Shown: one piece after another, positions 1-8,039 of the stretch
How the letters are laid out: each line of letters begins with the position of its first letter
Position numbering within the stretch: position 1 is the stretch's first letter
From: Roseovarius tolerans
GTDB lineage: Bacteria > Pseudomonadota > Alphaproteobacteria > Rhodobacterales > Rhodobacteraceae
Length of the DNA stretch: 64,000 bases
Assembly (NCBI RefSeq): GCF_900109855.1
Contig: NZ_FOBO01000004.1
Location: 208,673 to 272,672 of the forward strand
Reading direction: 5' to 3'
Made by a program: the position numbers and the translations under genes
Notes under the pieces: generated by a model
The model's database searches: none
Told to the model about the DNA's origin: nothing
The model's input: only the letters and a program-made list of their open reading frames with translations

Positions 1-641
1 GGCTTGATATCGCGCCGCTGCTGGCCTCGGCCGGTGTTCTGGGCCTTGCCATCGGTTTCGGTGCGCAGAAGATGGTGCAGGACATCATCACCGGCATTTT
101 CATCCAGTTCGAGAATGCGATGAATGTGGGTGACGTGGTGACTGTCGGTGGCGTCACCGGGACGGTGGAGCGGCTGACGATCCGCTCGGCCAGCCTGCGC
201 GATCTGCACGGGGTGTTCCACATCATCCCGTTCTCGTCCGTCGACATGGTGTCGAATTACGTCAAGGATTACGGCTATTTCGTCTGCGACATGGGCGTCG
301 CTTACCGCGAGGACGTGGAGGAGGCGAAACAGGCGATGCTCGACGCCTTTGCCGAGTTGAAAGGCGATCCCGATCAGGCCGACGGCATTCTCGACGAGTT
401 GGAATGGTTCGGCGTCAACAGCTTTGGCGACAGCGCGGTGATGTTGCGCGCCCGGATCAAATGCGTGCCGGGGCGGCAATGGGGCATCGGGCGGGCCTAT
501 AACGGTGTGCTCAAGACGGTGTTCGACGCGCGCAATATCGAAATCCCGTTCCCGCATCAGACGGTCTATTTCGGCGAAACGAAAGACGGCCAGACCCAGA
601 GCGTCAAGGTGGACATGGAGACGCCGACAGCCCCGGCCTGA
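1..641 (+). CDS. MscS-family mechanosensitive channel, 3' part only
   Basis: The reading frame is open from base 3, so the gene starts before the window. The first visible residues are the glycine/alanine-rich pore helix typical of MscS (GVLGLAIGFGAQ), followed by KMVQDIITG and the beta domain (VGDVVTVGGVTGTV). The alpha/beta C-terminal domain ends at PFPHQTVYFGE plus a short polar tail. MscS proteins release solutes through the inner membrane on hypo-osmotic shock. The N-terminal membrane segments, and any large periplasmic region, are outside the window, so the size class cannot be told. The next gene is convergent and begins its 3' end 18 bases downstream. Confidence 0.9.
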   Translation, partial: LDIAPLLASAGVLGLAIGFGAQKMVQDIITGIFIQFENAMNVGDVVTVGGVTGTVERLTIRSASLRDLHGVFHIIPFSSVDMVSNYVKDYGYFVCDMGVAYREDVEEAKQAMLDAFAELKGDPDQADGILDELEWFGVNSFGDSAVMLRARIKCVPGRQWGIGRAYNGVLKTVFDARNIEIPFPHQTVYFGETKDGQTQSVKVDMETPTAPA

Positions 642-658
642 CGGGCCGGGGGCGGTCG

Positions 659-1453
659 TCAAGGCCGGGCAGGGGTCAGGAAATCGTCGAGCACGGCATG
701 AAACAGCGCTGGTTTTTCGAGGTGCACGGCGTGGGCCGTGCCGGGGATCACGGCTAGGGCGGCATCCGGCAGTCCTTGCCAGAGCAGTTCCACCTGCGGC
801 CAGCGATAGGATTTGTCGCCGTCGCCCCAGAGCACCAGCGTCGGCATGGTCAGCCGGACAAGCGCGCCGCGCCCGTCCCAATGGCTCATGGCGTCGAGCC
901 CGGCGATAGCGGCGGCTTCGCTCGCCTGTGCGCCGAGTTGCGCGACGATGCCAAAGCCCTGTGCCGCCGTGCCCTCGCGGAACCATGTCGCGCCGATGCG
1001 GCGGATGGTTTGCGCCACCCCATCGCAGCGGACCCGGTCGCGCGAGGTGTCGAGCGGCTCGAACCGGTCGGGCATGAGGCCGAGCGGTCCGGTGCCGTAG
1101 AGGATAAGCTGGGTGATGCGGTCGGGGTGGGTCGCGGCCATGTCCTGCACGATCATGCCGCCCATCGAGTGACCCAGAAGGGTGATGCGGCCCAGCCCCA
1201 ACTCGTCCAGCAGATCGACCACCGCCGCGCCAAAGCGCGCGATCCGGTCGGCGGGCGGCAGGTCGGCGGAGCCAGCATAGCCCGGCAGGTCGGGGGCGAT
1301 CACGTCGAAGCGGTCGGCGAAGCGGTCGATCTCCGCCTGCCATTGCGCCGCCCCGCCGAGATAACCATGCACAAGCACCAGCGGCGTGCCCGCCCCCTTG
1401 CGCCGGTAGCTGAGACCGCTGCGCGCGGTCAGCGCATCTGTTCGGGCAGCCAC
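659..1453 (-). CDS. alpha/beta-fold hydrolase
   Basis: A 264-residue alpha/beta hydrolase. The oxyanion-hole segment LVLVHGYLGG lies at about residues 25-34, the nucleophile elbow GHSMGG puts Ser at about 96, the acid is in LWGDGDKS (about 211-213), and the catalytic His is about 241 in GTAHAVH. The whole triad is present. I chose a GTG start that overlaps the end of the TRAP large permease by 25 bp; no ATG lies nearer the conserved beta strand. Its position as the last gene of the TRAP operon suggests it hydrolyses an ester, lactone or amide imported by that system. The substrate is unknown and the start is moderately uncertain. Confidence 0.8.
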   Translation of the reverse strand: MAARTDALTARSGLSYRRKGAGTPLVLVHGYLGGAAQWQAEIDRFADRFDVIAPDLPGYAGSADLPPADRIARFGAAVVDLLDELGLGRITLLGHSMGGMIVQDMAATHPDRITQLILYGTGPLGLMPDRFEPLDTSRDRVRCDGVAQTIRRIGATWFREGTAAQGFGIVAQLGAQASEAAAIAGLDAMSHWDGRGALVRLTMPTLVLWGDGDKSYRWPQVELLWQGLPDAALAVIPGTAHAVHLEKPALFHAVLDDFLTPARP

Positions 1454-2730
1454 AGGGCAGTCTCCGGGAAGAGGATCAGGATGACGATCAGCAGCACCAG
1501 CGCGCCGATGAAGGGCAGGCAGCCCATGATTACGTCGCCGATGGTCACCTGCCCGCGCCCGATGCCCTGAATGACATAAAGGTTGAGGCCCACGGGCGGT
1601 GTCAGCACTGCGATTTCCATGGTGATCGTGTAGACCACGCCGAACCATATGAGATCGAACCCCGCGGCTGACATCAGCGGAAAGATCGTGGGCAGCGTGA
1701 TGAAGGTCATCGAGACCGGCTCGAGGAACATACCGAGCGCGATGTAGAAGATGAGCACGATGGTCAGTACCACGTAGGGTGAGAGATCGAAGCTGAGGAA
1801 CAGCTGCGTGAATTCATGCGGCACGCGGTAGTAGGTGAGGACAAATCCGAAGAGCACCCCCGCCGAGAGCAGCAGGCCGAGATAGCCCATGGTGCGCATG
1901 GTGGCGAAAAGCGCGTCGGTGAAGCCCTGCCATTTGAGCCCGCCCACGCCAAAGGCGAGGATCACGGTGAGCAGGGCCGCGACCGCTGCCGCCTCGGTCG
2001 GGGTGGCGATCCCCGCGTAAATGGCGACGGTGATCACGAGGCCGATGAGGCCGATGGGGGCCACGGTGGCGGCGATCTGGACGATCCCCATTTTCACCGA
2101 CGCCTCGCTGTCGGGGATGTCGCCGGGCTTCAGGATGCCCCAGACCAGCACGACGATGGCGAAGGAGGTGACAAGGATCAGGCCGGGAATGACCCCCGCG
2201 ATGAAAAGATCGCCGATGCTCTGATCGGTGACGATGCCGTAAAACAAAAGGATCAGCGAGGGTGGCAAGAGCACGCTGAGCGTGCCGCCTGCGGCCAGCA
2301 CCCCCGAGGACAGCCGTTTGCCATAGCCGAGGCGCAGCATTTCCGGCAGGGCGACGCCGCCGATGGTGAGCGCGCCCACCATGGACGAGCCGCAGACAGC
2401 GCCAAACCCCGCGCAGGCCCCGATCGAGCCATAGGCCGCCGAGCCGCGCACGCGCACACCCTGATGCAGGAACTGGTAGAGATTGGGGCCGATATTGGAT
2501 TTGCCGATGAGCTCGCCCAAGAAGACGAAAAGCGGCACCGCCAGCAGGATATAGTCGATCCAGACACCCCAGAGTTTGAGTTCCGCTGAGACGATGGAGG
2601 TGTCGAAGGACTGGATTTGCCACAGGAAGGGCAGGGAGGCCGCCGCCAGCGCGAAGGGGATCGGCAGGCCGATGGCGATGAGGAACATCAAAAGGCCGAG
2701 GAGGCCGAGGCCGACTTCATACCATTCCAT
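1429..2730 (-). CDS. dctM: TRAP transporter large permease (DctM type)
   Basis: A 433-residue, highly hydrophobic protein of normal DctM length with about twelve membrane spans. Family motifs seen include FVFLGELIGKSNIG, the GSSMVGALTIGGVALPEML segment, LLPPSLILLFYGI and ATPTEAAAVAALL. DctM is the ion-coupled translocation subunit that works with a periplasmic binding protein and the small permease. It lies 3 bases downstream of dctQ and its end overlaps the hydrolase gene, so the four genes probably form one transcript. Substrate class (acidic organic molecules in general) cannot be refined from sequence. Confidence 0.95.
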   Translation of the reverse strand: MEWYEVGLGLLGLLMFLIAIGLPIPFALAAASLPFLWQIQSFDTSIVSAELKLWGVWIDYILLAVPLFVFLGELIGKSNIGPNLYQFLHQGVRVRGSAAYGSIGACAGFGAVCGSSMVGALTIGGVALPEMLRLGYGKRLSSGVLAAGGTLSVLLPPSLILLFYGIVTDQSIGDLFIAGVIPGLILVTSFAIVVLVWGILKPGDIPDSEASVKMGIVQIAATVAPIGLIGLVITVAIYAGIATPTEAAAVAALLTVILAFGVGGLKWQGFTDALFATMRTMGYLGLLLSAGVLFGFVLTYYRVPHEFTQLFLSFDLSPYVVLTIVLIFYIALGMFLEPVSMTFITLPTIFPLMSAAGFDLIWFGVVYTITMEIAVLTPPVGLNLYVIQGIGRGQVTIGDVIMGCLPFIGALVLLIVILILFPETALWLPEQMR

Positions 2731-2733
2731 CGC

Positions 2734-3237
2734 TCAGACCTCCTGTGCCGGGGTGCGGATGAGTTTCACCAGCCGCAGGGTTGCGTAGATCGAGAACAGC
2801 ACCAGCGCCAATGCCCCCGGTGCCCAGAACGCATAGCGCGGCCAGAGCAGGATTTCCGAGGAGGCGCCCGAGTTGAACGAGCGGATCGTGGCGCTGACAC
2901 CCGCGAGCGAAAAGAAGAGCCCCACGCCCAGCATGACGCACAGGTTGACCAGTGCCGCGATCTTGCGCCCCATCGGGGGCAGCGTGTCGGTCAGCATGGT
3001 CACCTTGGGATAGGCGTCTTCCTTCATCGCGTAGGCAAGGCCCGCGAAGGCCACCGGAAAGAGCAAGAGCGCGGTCGCCTCGGTTACCATGCGGTCGGGG
3101 GCGTTGAGCGCGTAGCGGGTGAAGACGCCGTAGGTGATCCACACCATCTGCACGAGGACCACGATGGCCCCGGCCGCGGCGAGCCAGACCACGGCGCGTT
3201 CCACATGGCTGATCAATCGGTCGAGACCGGGTTGCAT
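2734..3237 (-). CDS. dctQ: TRAP transporter small permease (DctQ type)
   Basis: A 167-residue protein with four predicted membrane spans, the usual DctQ form. The second span carries LLLFPVAFAGLAYAMKED, matching the conserved region before the cytoplasmic loop of this family. A GGGAGGC ribosome-binding site precedes the ATG. It is separated from the upstream dctP by 63 bp containing a strong stem-loop, and from dctM by only 3 bases. It would form the membrane complex with DctM. Confidence 0.93.
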   Translation of the reverse strand: MQPGLDRLISHVERAVVWLAAAGAIVVLVQMVWITYGVFTRYALNAPDRMVTEATALLLFPVAFAGLAYAMKEDAYPKVTMLTDTLPPMGRKIAALVNLCVMLGVGLFFSLAGVSATIRSFNSGASSEILLWPRYAFWAPGALALVLFSIYATLRLVKLIRTPAQEV

Positions 3238-3267
3238 GGCAAGCCTCCCTTTGCCGGAGATGCGGAG

Positions 3268-3293
3268 GGTGCCGCCGCGCGGGCAGCGGCACC
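3268..3293 (-). terminator. stem-loop between dctP and dctQ
   Basis: Perfect 8-bp arms GGTGCCGC and GCGGCACC enclose a 10-nt loop, just after the dctP stop codon. On the transcribed strand no T-run follows, so it more likely stabilises the upstream dctP mRNA or partly attenuates the permease genes than terminates fully. This arrangement is common where a binding protein must be made in excess. Confidence 0.55.
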
Positions 3294-3300
3294 TTTTGGG

Positions 3301-4290
3301 TCAGGGCGCGTGCTGTGCGAAGAGATCGCGGATCTGACCGGCCAGTTCTGGCCCGCAGGCCTCGTCCACGGTCTCGTTCCAGGTGCCCTGCACGCTGTTG
3401 ATGAGTTCCATGCGCTTGTCCTGAGAGATCGAGACGGCCGCGCCGCCGCCCTTCATCACCGCCGTGCCGACGCGCTGATCGACCCAATCCTCGTAGCGGG
3501 GTTTCAGCCATTCCTCGGTCTCGTGCGCGGCCGCCATCACGGCGGCCTGTTCATCTGCCGTCATGCTGTCGAACTTTTCCTTGTTCATCATGTAGTTGAT
3601 GTTGCCGTAAAAGAGGTTGGCGTTGACCATGTAGGGCATCACGTCCCACAGCTTCCAGCTGGAATAGGTGGCGACCCCCATGTTGATGCCGTCCACCACG
3701 CCGCGCTCTGCGGATTGGAACACTTCCTTGGGGGCGACAAATACTGGCGCGCCGCCCCATGTCTCGATCATCAGGCTCACGAGCGGCCCGATGGAGCGGA
3801 CCTGCTTGCCGTCGAGATTGCCCAGATCGTCGATGCCGCCCTCGAACCACCATTCCTGATCGTAGGAATAGTTGGAGTTGAAGACCGGCACGAGGTTGAT
3901 TGCGGCGGCCTCGTCGCGCACCAGATCGGCATAGGAGGCGTCCATCTCGATCTGGCCCTCGAGGTCGATGGCGACGGGGTAGAGCGAGGTCACGCGGTAG
4001 CAGGGCAGGCGCTCGTCGGCGGGCATCCAGCTCATGTCCGAGACGCCACCCTGCACCGCATCGACGCCTTCGGACCAGCCATGCAGCGTGGCAGAGGGGA
4101 AGATCTGCACCTCGACGCTGCCGCCGGTCTTCTCCTCGACCAGCTTGGCGAAATGCACGAAGCCGTCATAGCGGATGTCGGCCTCGTTGACATAGGTCGA
4201 GAGGCGGATGGTGGTCTCGGCCACGGCGGGGGCGGCAATGGTGGTGCCGAGGGCCGTGGCGGCGATCAGTCCTTTGAGGGGAAATGTCAT
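3301..4290 (-). CDS. dctP: TRAP transporter substrate-binding protein (DctP type)
   Basis: A 329-residue periplasmic binding protein. The start is the ATG preceded by GGAGAG; it gives a signal peptide MTFPLKGLIAATALG... with cleavage near residue 24 (AVA-E). The mature protein has the DctP pattern: an N-terminal strand (IRLSTYVNE), a central QVRSIGPLVSLMIETWGG region with the usual substrate-contacting Arg, and VFQSAERGVVDGINMG typical of the hinge. It is the first gene of the TRAP operon and is divergent from a LysR gene. The ligand is unknown. Confidence 0.93.
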   Translation of the reverse strand: MTFPLKGLIAATALGTTIAAPAVAETTIRLSTYVNEADIRYDGFVHFAKLVEEKTGGSVEVQIFPSATLHGWSEGVDAVQGGVSDMSWMPADERLPCYRVTSLYPVAIDLEGQIEMDASYADLVRDEAAAINLVPVFNSNYSYDQEWWFEGGIDDLGNLDGKQVRSIGPLVSLMIETWGGAPVFVAPKEVFQSAERGVVDGINMGVATYSSWKLWDVMPYMVNANLFYGNINYMMNKEKFDSMTADEQAAVMAAAHETEEWLKPRYEDWVDQRVGTAVMKGGGAAVSISQDKRMELINSVQGTWNETVDEACGPELAGQIRDLFAQHAP

Positions 4291-4396
4291 GGTTCTCTCC
4301 GTGTTGGGGTGGGCGAGACCGTTCGTGCGGCCTTCATCATTGAGTATGGTCAGAGGCGGGGTGCCTGCGTTGGAAACGACCAATGGAAAAAGGCTA

Positions 4397-4419
4397 GGCC
4401 GATGATGCGCGAGTCGGCC
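4397..4419. promoter_or_regulatory. operator-like palindrome, probable LysR site
   Basis: Perfect 6-bp arms GGCCGA and TCGGCC are separated by 11 bases. The site sits in the 209-bp region between the divergent dctP and lysR start codons, about 107 bp from dctP and 81 bp from lysR. LysR-type regulators usually bind interrupted palindromes in exactly this position. Binding by the adjacent regulator is inference. Confidence 0.5.
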
Positions 4420-4499
4420 AATTCAAACATTTCATCAAACTATTCCGATCTTGCATGACGAGGGCTGCTGGCGCAATCTGATCTCATCGGGGGGCTGTC

Positions 4500-5384
4500 A
4501 TGGACATCAACTGGCTGCGCGATTTCGTCTGTCTCGGGCGGACGCTGAATTTCACCCGCGCGGCGGAGGAGCGCAACATCACCCAATCGGCGTTCAGCCG
4601 TCGCATCCGCTCGCTGGAAAACTGGATCGGCGTGCCGCTCATTGATCGGGCCAATTACCCGGTGCAGCTGTCGGAGGCGGGGCGGCAATTCCTGCCGGTG
4701 GCGCAGCAGACGGTGGCGGATCTGACCGACACGCGGCAGGCGATCCGCGAACGCGCGCGCGGCAATGCGAGCTTTCAGAGGTTCGCGGCGCTGCACGCGA
4801 TCTCGGTCAATTTCCTGCAGCCGCGCATGGCGGAACTGGAGCGGCATTACCCGGATATGCGCACGCGGGTGATTTCCGACAGCCTGACCGCCTGTTGCCA
4901 GTTGCTGAGCGAGGGGGGCTGCGAGTTCCTGCTCTATTACCGGCATCAGGACGTGGCCCCGATCCTCGACGAGACCCGGTTCAAGCGCAAGGATATCTGC
5001 GAGGAGCGGCTGATTCCGGTGGCGCAGCACGAGGCGGCGGCGCGGCATGGCTGGACGCTGCCCGCGCGCGCCGGGCGCGAGGTGCCCTATCTGAGCTATG
5101 ATCCCAACACGTTTCTTGGCACCGTCGTCGATCAGACCATCGGCAACCGCCGCCCCGCGCTCGACCTGCGCTACATGGATGCGCTGGCCGAGGCGCTGAA
5201 GCGGCGCACGCTGGCGGGGGCGGGGATGGCCTGGCTGCCGGAATTCTCGATCCGGCAGGAGCTGGAGAACGGCACGCTGGTGCGGCTTGGCGGGCGCGAC
5301 TGGACGGCGACGATGACCATTTCGCTGTTTTGCTCGCCCGAGCGGCTCGACACGCTGGGTCAGACGATCTGGGCGCAGTTCTGA
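4500..5384 (+). CDS. LysR-family transcriptional regulator of the left TRAP operon
   Basis: A 294-residue LysR-type regulator. The N-terminal winged helix reads WLRDFVCLGRTLNFTRAAE and continues through SAFSRRIRSLENWIG (residues about 5-50). The C-terminal periplasmic-binding-like ligand domain follows from about residue 90. It is transcribed away from the TRAP operon across a region holding a 6-11-6 palindrome, the standard layout for a LysR protein controlling its divergent neighbour. The inducer is probably the TRAP substrate or a derivative. Its stop codon lies 27 bp before the terminator and att repeat that mark the island edge. Confidence 0.92.
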   Translation: MDINWLRDFVCLGRTLNFTRAAEERNITQSAFSRRIRSLENWIGVPLIDRANYPVQLSEAGRQFLPVAQQTVADLTDTRQAIRERARGNASFQRFAALHAISVNFLQPRMAELERHYPDMRTRVISDSLTACCQLLSEGGCEFLLYYRHQDVAPILDETRFKRKDICEERLIPVAQHEAAARHGWTLPARAGREVPYLSYDPNTFLGTVVDQTIGNRRPALDLRYMDALAEALKRRTLAGAGMAWLPEFSIRQELENGTLVRLGGRDWTATMTISLFCSPERLDTLGQTIWAQF

Positions 5385-5410
5385 CGGGTCGGGGGTGCGT
5401 TTCGCACGCA

Positions 5411-5434
5411 AAAAAGGCCCTGTGAGGGGCCTTG
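5411..5434 (-). terminator. rho-independent terminator of the original tRNA-Pro locus
   Basis: Stem AAGGCCCC/GGGCCTT with a short loop. Read on the minus strand it is followed by six T residues, which makes it a good intrinsic terminator. It lies immediately after the orphaned 3' part of tRNA-Pro. This fits the view that before integration the tRNA gene ended here. The copy next to the intact tRNA at 29854-29875 has a weaker T tract. Confidence 0.7.
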
Positions 5435-5435
5435 T

Positions 5436-5488
5436 TTCATTGGTCGGAGTGAGAGGATTCGAACCTCCGGCCCCTGCCTCCCGAAGAC
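5436..5488 (-). repeat. att-type direct repeat: orphan 3' part of tRNA-Pro(CGG)
   Basis: These 53 bases are identical to 29877-29929, which contain the 3' part of the intact tRNA-Pro(CGG) from the anticodon loop through the T arm to the encoded CCA, plus five downstream bases. Identity stops sharply at base 5489. No 5' part with an acceptor stem follows, so this is not a functional tRNA. It is the classic footprint of an integrative element using a tRNA 3' end as attB, and I read it as one of the two island ends. Confidence 0.88.
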
Positions 5489-5785
5489 CGAAGCTGCTAG
5501 CCAAAATATTGATTTTCCGTCAAAGAGCACTGTTTTACGGGCCGAATTTTCAGCCAAACCAATCAAGTTCAGGTTCGACAGGTTTATCGAACCAAAGAGC
5601 ACTGTCTACCGACCTGAGCTGTGGCGCGAATTGGATGTAACTTGCACTCAAAGCTCTATGGATGGAGGTATTTGACAGAGCTCCTGAAATGTTGGCAGGA
5701 CATATGCTGTGCGGCGCGAAGCAACTTTTCGACTGTGTCACGAGGTGAGAGTTATACAAGCCTCTCGCTTGATGGAGTGCGAGCA
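5489..5785. other. AT-richer island end with short repeats, no gene
   Basis: No convincing coding sequence is visible. The stretch holds a 13-bp direct repeat (caaagagcactgt at 5521-5533 and 5593-5605) and a perfect inverted repeat GGTTCGA-N8-TCGAACC at 5572-5593. The latter resembles GGTTCG-A-CGAACC at 29817-29829 near the other island end. Such paired short repeats next to an att core would suit integrase arm sites or regulatory sites; this is inference. Confidence 0.5.
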
Positions 5786-5975
5786 GAGCTGTTCGGGAAA
5801 GGTCTCAGCCACCAGCCCGGAGGTCATCAGCGTGACTAGAATCTCGTGGCGTTCGAGAATCGAGACCAGCCACGGGATGCCGTGGCTGGCGTTGTAGCGC
5901 CCGTAGCTGTCGGCATTGGGGTCAAAGAGACCGTCGCCGAGTATGTTGCCCATCGGGCTAGCCCCAGATGTTACT
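5786..5975 (-). pseudogene. duplicated fragment of the deacetylase-fold hydrolase gene
   Basis: About 190 bp are nearly identical to 21479-21668 inside the intact hydrolase gene (20906-21778). They encode the same segment (PMGNILGDGLFDPNADSYG and following, to LVAETFPEQL) with scattered substitutions such as T to S and P to L. An in-frame stop lies just upstream of the homologous part, and unrelated sequence follows downstream. There is no start, no C-terminus and no complete domain, so this is a dead remnant about 15.7 kb from the parent copy in the same orientation. Confidence 0.85.
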
Positions 5976-6004
5976 CATTGCTTAATGTGATGACGCCGTC
6001 GCGC

Positions 6005-6376
6005 CTATTCAGTTTGCACTACCAAGATGTGCGCTGCTTCATCGCCAAGGACCCGGATTTCACGACTGGGATTCTCGTAATCGGTATCGTCCAAAAGCAT
6101 AACGCCTCCGGCACTCAAACGCTCCGTATCACCTGTGCTTGAACTCAGTTCCACTTCGCCCGAAAGCAAAACACAAAGCTGGCTGCGACTTGAAAAGTCC
6201 TTGCTGCTTGCAAAGCCAGGCGGCAACTCGGTGAAGAAATAGCGCTTGCATGGCCTAGCCGCGGACATCATCTGGGAGCTCACAACAAAACCGCTTAGCC
6301 CCGACTGAAAGTCCACCATTTGATGGCCGAACTGTGTGCCGCCTTTGCCGTCATTCGAAAAGGTCATAATCCGCAT
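6005..6376 (-). CDS. small cupin-domain protein
   Basis: A 123-residue single-domain protein whose second half has cupin features: a hydrophobic strand with a gly turn (QLCVLLSGEVELSS), then RLSAGGVMLLDDT and a final strand HILVVQTE. The usual metal-binding His residues of cupin motif 1 are largely absent, so it may bind a ligand rather than catalyse metal chemistry. It stands alone, convergent with the deacetylase fragment and divergent from the ion-channel gene. Specific function unknown. Confidence 0.65.
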   Translation of the reverse strand: MRIMTFSNDGKGGTQFGHQMVDFQSGLSGFVVSSQMMSAARPCKRYFFTELPPGFASSKDFSSRSQLCVLLSGEVELSSSTGDTERLSAGGVMLLDDTDYENPSREIRVLGDEAAHILVVQTE

Positions 6377-6586
6377 GGTAATTTCGATCTCCTACTCTGA
6401 ATGCTGGCACATTCGACAGAGCGTGCCCATACGTATCAATTGCACGAAGGCTACAAACTTTCTTCGGATTTGAAAACGCGTTTTGAGCGACGGCGAAGGG
6501 TTCCATGACCTTCAGGTGCTGATTTTCTTGCCTGCGTGGGCTGGCCGGGACAGTATTCTGTTCAGAAAAAGGATCAGGGGGACGGC

Positions 6587-7618
6587 ATGGATCGGTGGCT
6601 TGCAGGGGTATTGACGTGCATTGGTGCTATCTTGCTGGGGGCGGCGAGTGTCATGGCGTGCACATTACCGGACATGCGGACCGACGTCGCCCCTATGCCG
6701 GAACATGGCGGCCCGGTTCAGGTAGACGCTTCCTTTACGGTGCTCGACATGCTGGGCGTCGATGATGTGAGCCAGCAAATCAATGTCGATATCGGCGCGA
6801 TGCTGGTCTGGCGGGATCCACGATTGCAATCGCTTGAAGGCTGCCGATTTGCCCGATCACAGGTTTGGACGCCCGACATCATCTTGCGGAATTCGTCCAA
6901 CCTGCGCACCACGCTCAATAACGCGCGCGATCAGGTGGTGATCGGTGCCGAGGGTCGCGTGACCTACCGGCAGCGGTTCTTCGGCGAGATTTCGACCTAT
7001 CACAACCTGCGCAGTTTCCCATTTGACGCACATGACTTCACCATCACCTTCATGTCGGTCGAAACCGGCGTCGAGACGCTGAAATTCGTGCCGGATCAGG
7101 CGAATACATGGCTGTCCGACAGGTTCAATATTTCGGGTTGGCACGTCACCGGTCTGACGCTTGCGGAAGAGAGCGCGAAACTGCGCGAGACCGGGCGCAG
7201 TCTGAGCATGCTGCACCTGACCATCGCGGCGGAACGCGAGGTCAACTACTACCTTTTCCGGATCATGCTGCCGCTCTTCTTCGTGGTTGCGATGTCCTGG
7301 GTGATCTTCTGGGTGCCGCCAAGCAGGTTCGAGTTTCAGATCGGTCTCGGGGCAACGTCAATGCTGACGGTGATCGCCTTCAATCTCGCGGTCGCCGGGG
7401 CCCTGCCCCCGCTAGGCTATCTGACGGTTCTGGACCAGATCCTGATATGGTCCATCGCGATGGTGTTTCTCGCCATCGCCGAGGCGCTGGTGACCGGGCT
7501 TCATGTCGTGAACGGCAAGGAAGCACGTGCGCTTCAACTTGATCGCGTGGCGCGTGTGGTCTTTCCCATTCTGCTCATTGGCGGATGGGCCGCACTAGCG
7601 TTGCGGGGTATGCGCTGA
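6587..7618 (+). CDS. pentameric ligand-gated ion channel (Cys-loop receptor homologue)
   Basis: A 343-residue protein with the full architecture of prokaryotic pLGICs such as GLIC. A signal peptide (to about residue 24) is followed by a beta-sandwich ligand domain with the Cys-loop-equivalent motif FPFD at about 144-147. M1 (YYLFRIMLPLFFVVAMSW) begins near 221, M2 (FQIGLGATSMLTVIAFN) near 249, M3 near 282, and M4 ends at the C-terminus. The loop cysteines are absent, as in other bacterial members. The start chosen is the ATG after AGGGGGAC; an upstream ATG in the same frame has no comparable site. The protein should sit in the inner membrane with a periplasmic sensor domain. Ligand and ion selectivity are unknown. 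It lies on the island, convergent with a secreted-protein gene. Confidence 0.88.
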   Translation: MDRWLAGVLTCIGAILLGAASVMACTLPDMRTDVAPMPEHGGPVQVDASFTVLDMLGVDDVSQQINVDIGAMLVWRDPRLQSLEGCRFARSQVWTPDIILRNSSNLRTTLNNARDQVVIGAEGRVTYRQRFFGEISTYHNLRSFPFDAHDFTITFMSVETGVETLKFVPDQANTWLSDRFNISGWHVTGLTLAEESAKLRETGRSLSMLHLTIAAEREVNYYLFRIMLPLFFVVAMSWVIFWVPPSRFEFQIGLGATSMLTVIAFNLAVAGALPPLGYLTVLDQILIWSIAMVFLAIAEALVTGLHVVNGKEARALQLDRVARVVFPILLIGGWAALALRGMR

Positions 7619-7639
7619 GCCGCGTAGCTTTGGGCGCGG

Positions 7640-8005
7640 TCACTCCGGTACCGGGCTGACGCGCCATCCGCCGTCTGCCGTGCGACAGCGCCACGTGCGA
7701 AAGGTGGCAGGCTCGGGCCGTTTCACCGTGCTGACCCTGTGCACGAGTTCGGCACAGTTCCCGTCGATCCGACCCAGCGTGACCGCCCCCTTGGAGCGGC
7801 TCGCAGGGTTGCTCCAGCGGCGCGCGTCACCGGTTTGCCCAAGCGGCTCGACCAGTTGGCTTCCGGCTTTTTCCATCGCCGACAGGTCGCTCTGCGACAA
7901 GCCTGAGTCGTAGAGGATCTTGCCAAGACTACGCGCCTGTGCCTCGCCCGATCCCATCAATGGCAGCGCCAGCAGCGCCGCGGACAGGAGTATTTTCGCT
8001 CTCAT
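7640..8005 (-). CDS. secreted surface-antigen-like protein
   Basis: A 121-residue protein with a clear signal peptide (MRAKILLSAALLALPLMG..., cleavage near residue 24). The C-terminal half has regularly spaced Trp and Cys residues (RRWSNP, GNCAEL, TWRC, GGWRVSP), resembling the 17-kDa/RT0821-like surface antigen domain in which a charge-neutralising C-x-W pattern recurs. It is the most distal of a minus-strand group with the HdeD-type proteins. Function unknown; envelope localisation is likely. Confidence 0.6.
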   Translation of the reverse strand: MRAKILLSAALLALPLMGSGEAQARSLGKILYDSGLSQSDLSAMEKAGSQLVEPLGQTGDARRWSNPASRSKGAVTLGRIDGNCAELVHRVSTVKRPEPATFRTWRCRTADGGWRVSPVPE

Positions 8006-8039
8006 AATGAATTCCTTTCGAGATTGTCGCTTCCGGCGC

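Noticed and set aside
2617..4458. A long plus-strand open frame opposite the left TRAP operon
   Set aside because: It is antisense to dctQ and dctP, rich in His, Gly and Arg as expected of a mirror frame in GC-rich DNA, and has no family motifs.
5441..5500. A second functional tRNA-Pro gene
   Set aside because: Only the 3' part is present; no matching acceptor, D arm or anticodon 5' strand follows.
5593..5625. A tRNA D-arm-like sequence on the minus strand
   Set aside because: Similarity is limited to AGCTCAG and GGTAGA; no acceptor stem can be formed. Kept only as a comment in the island-end finding.
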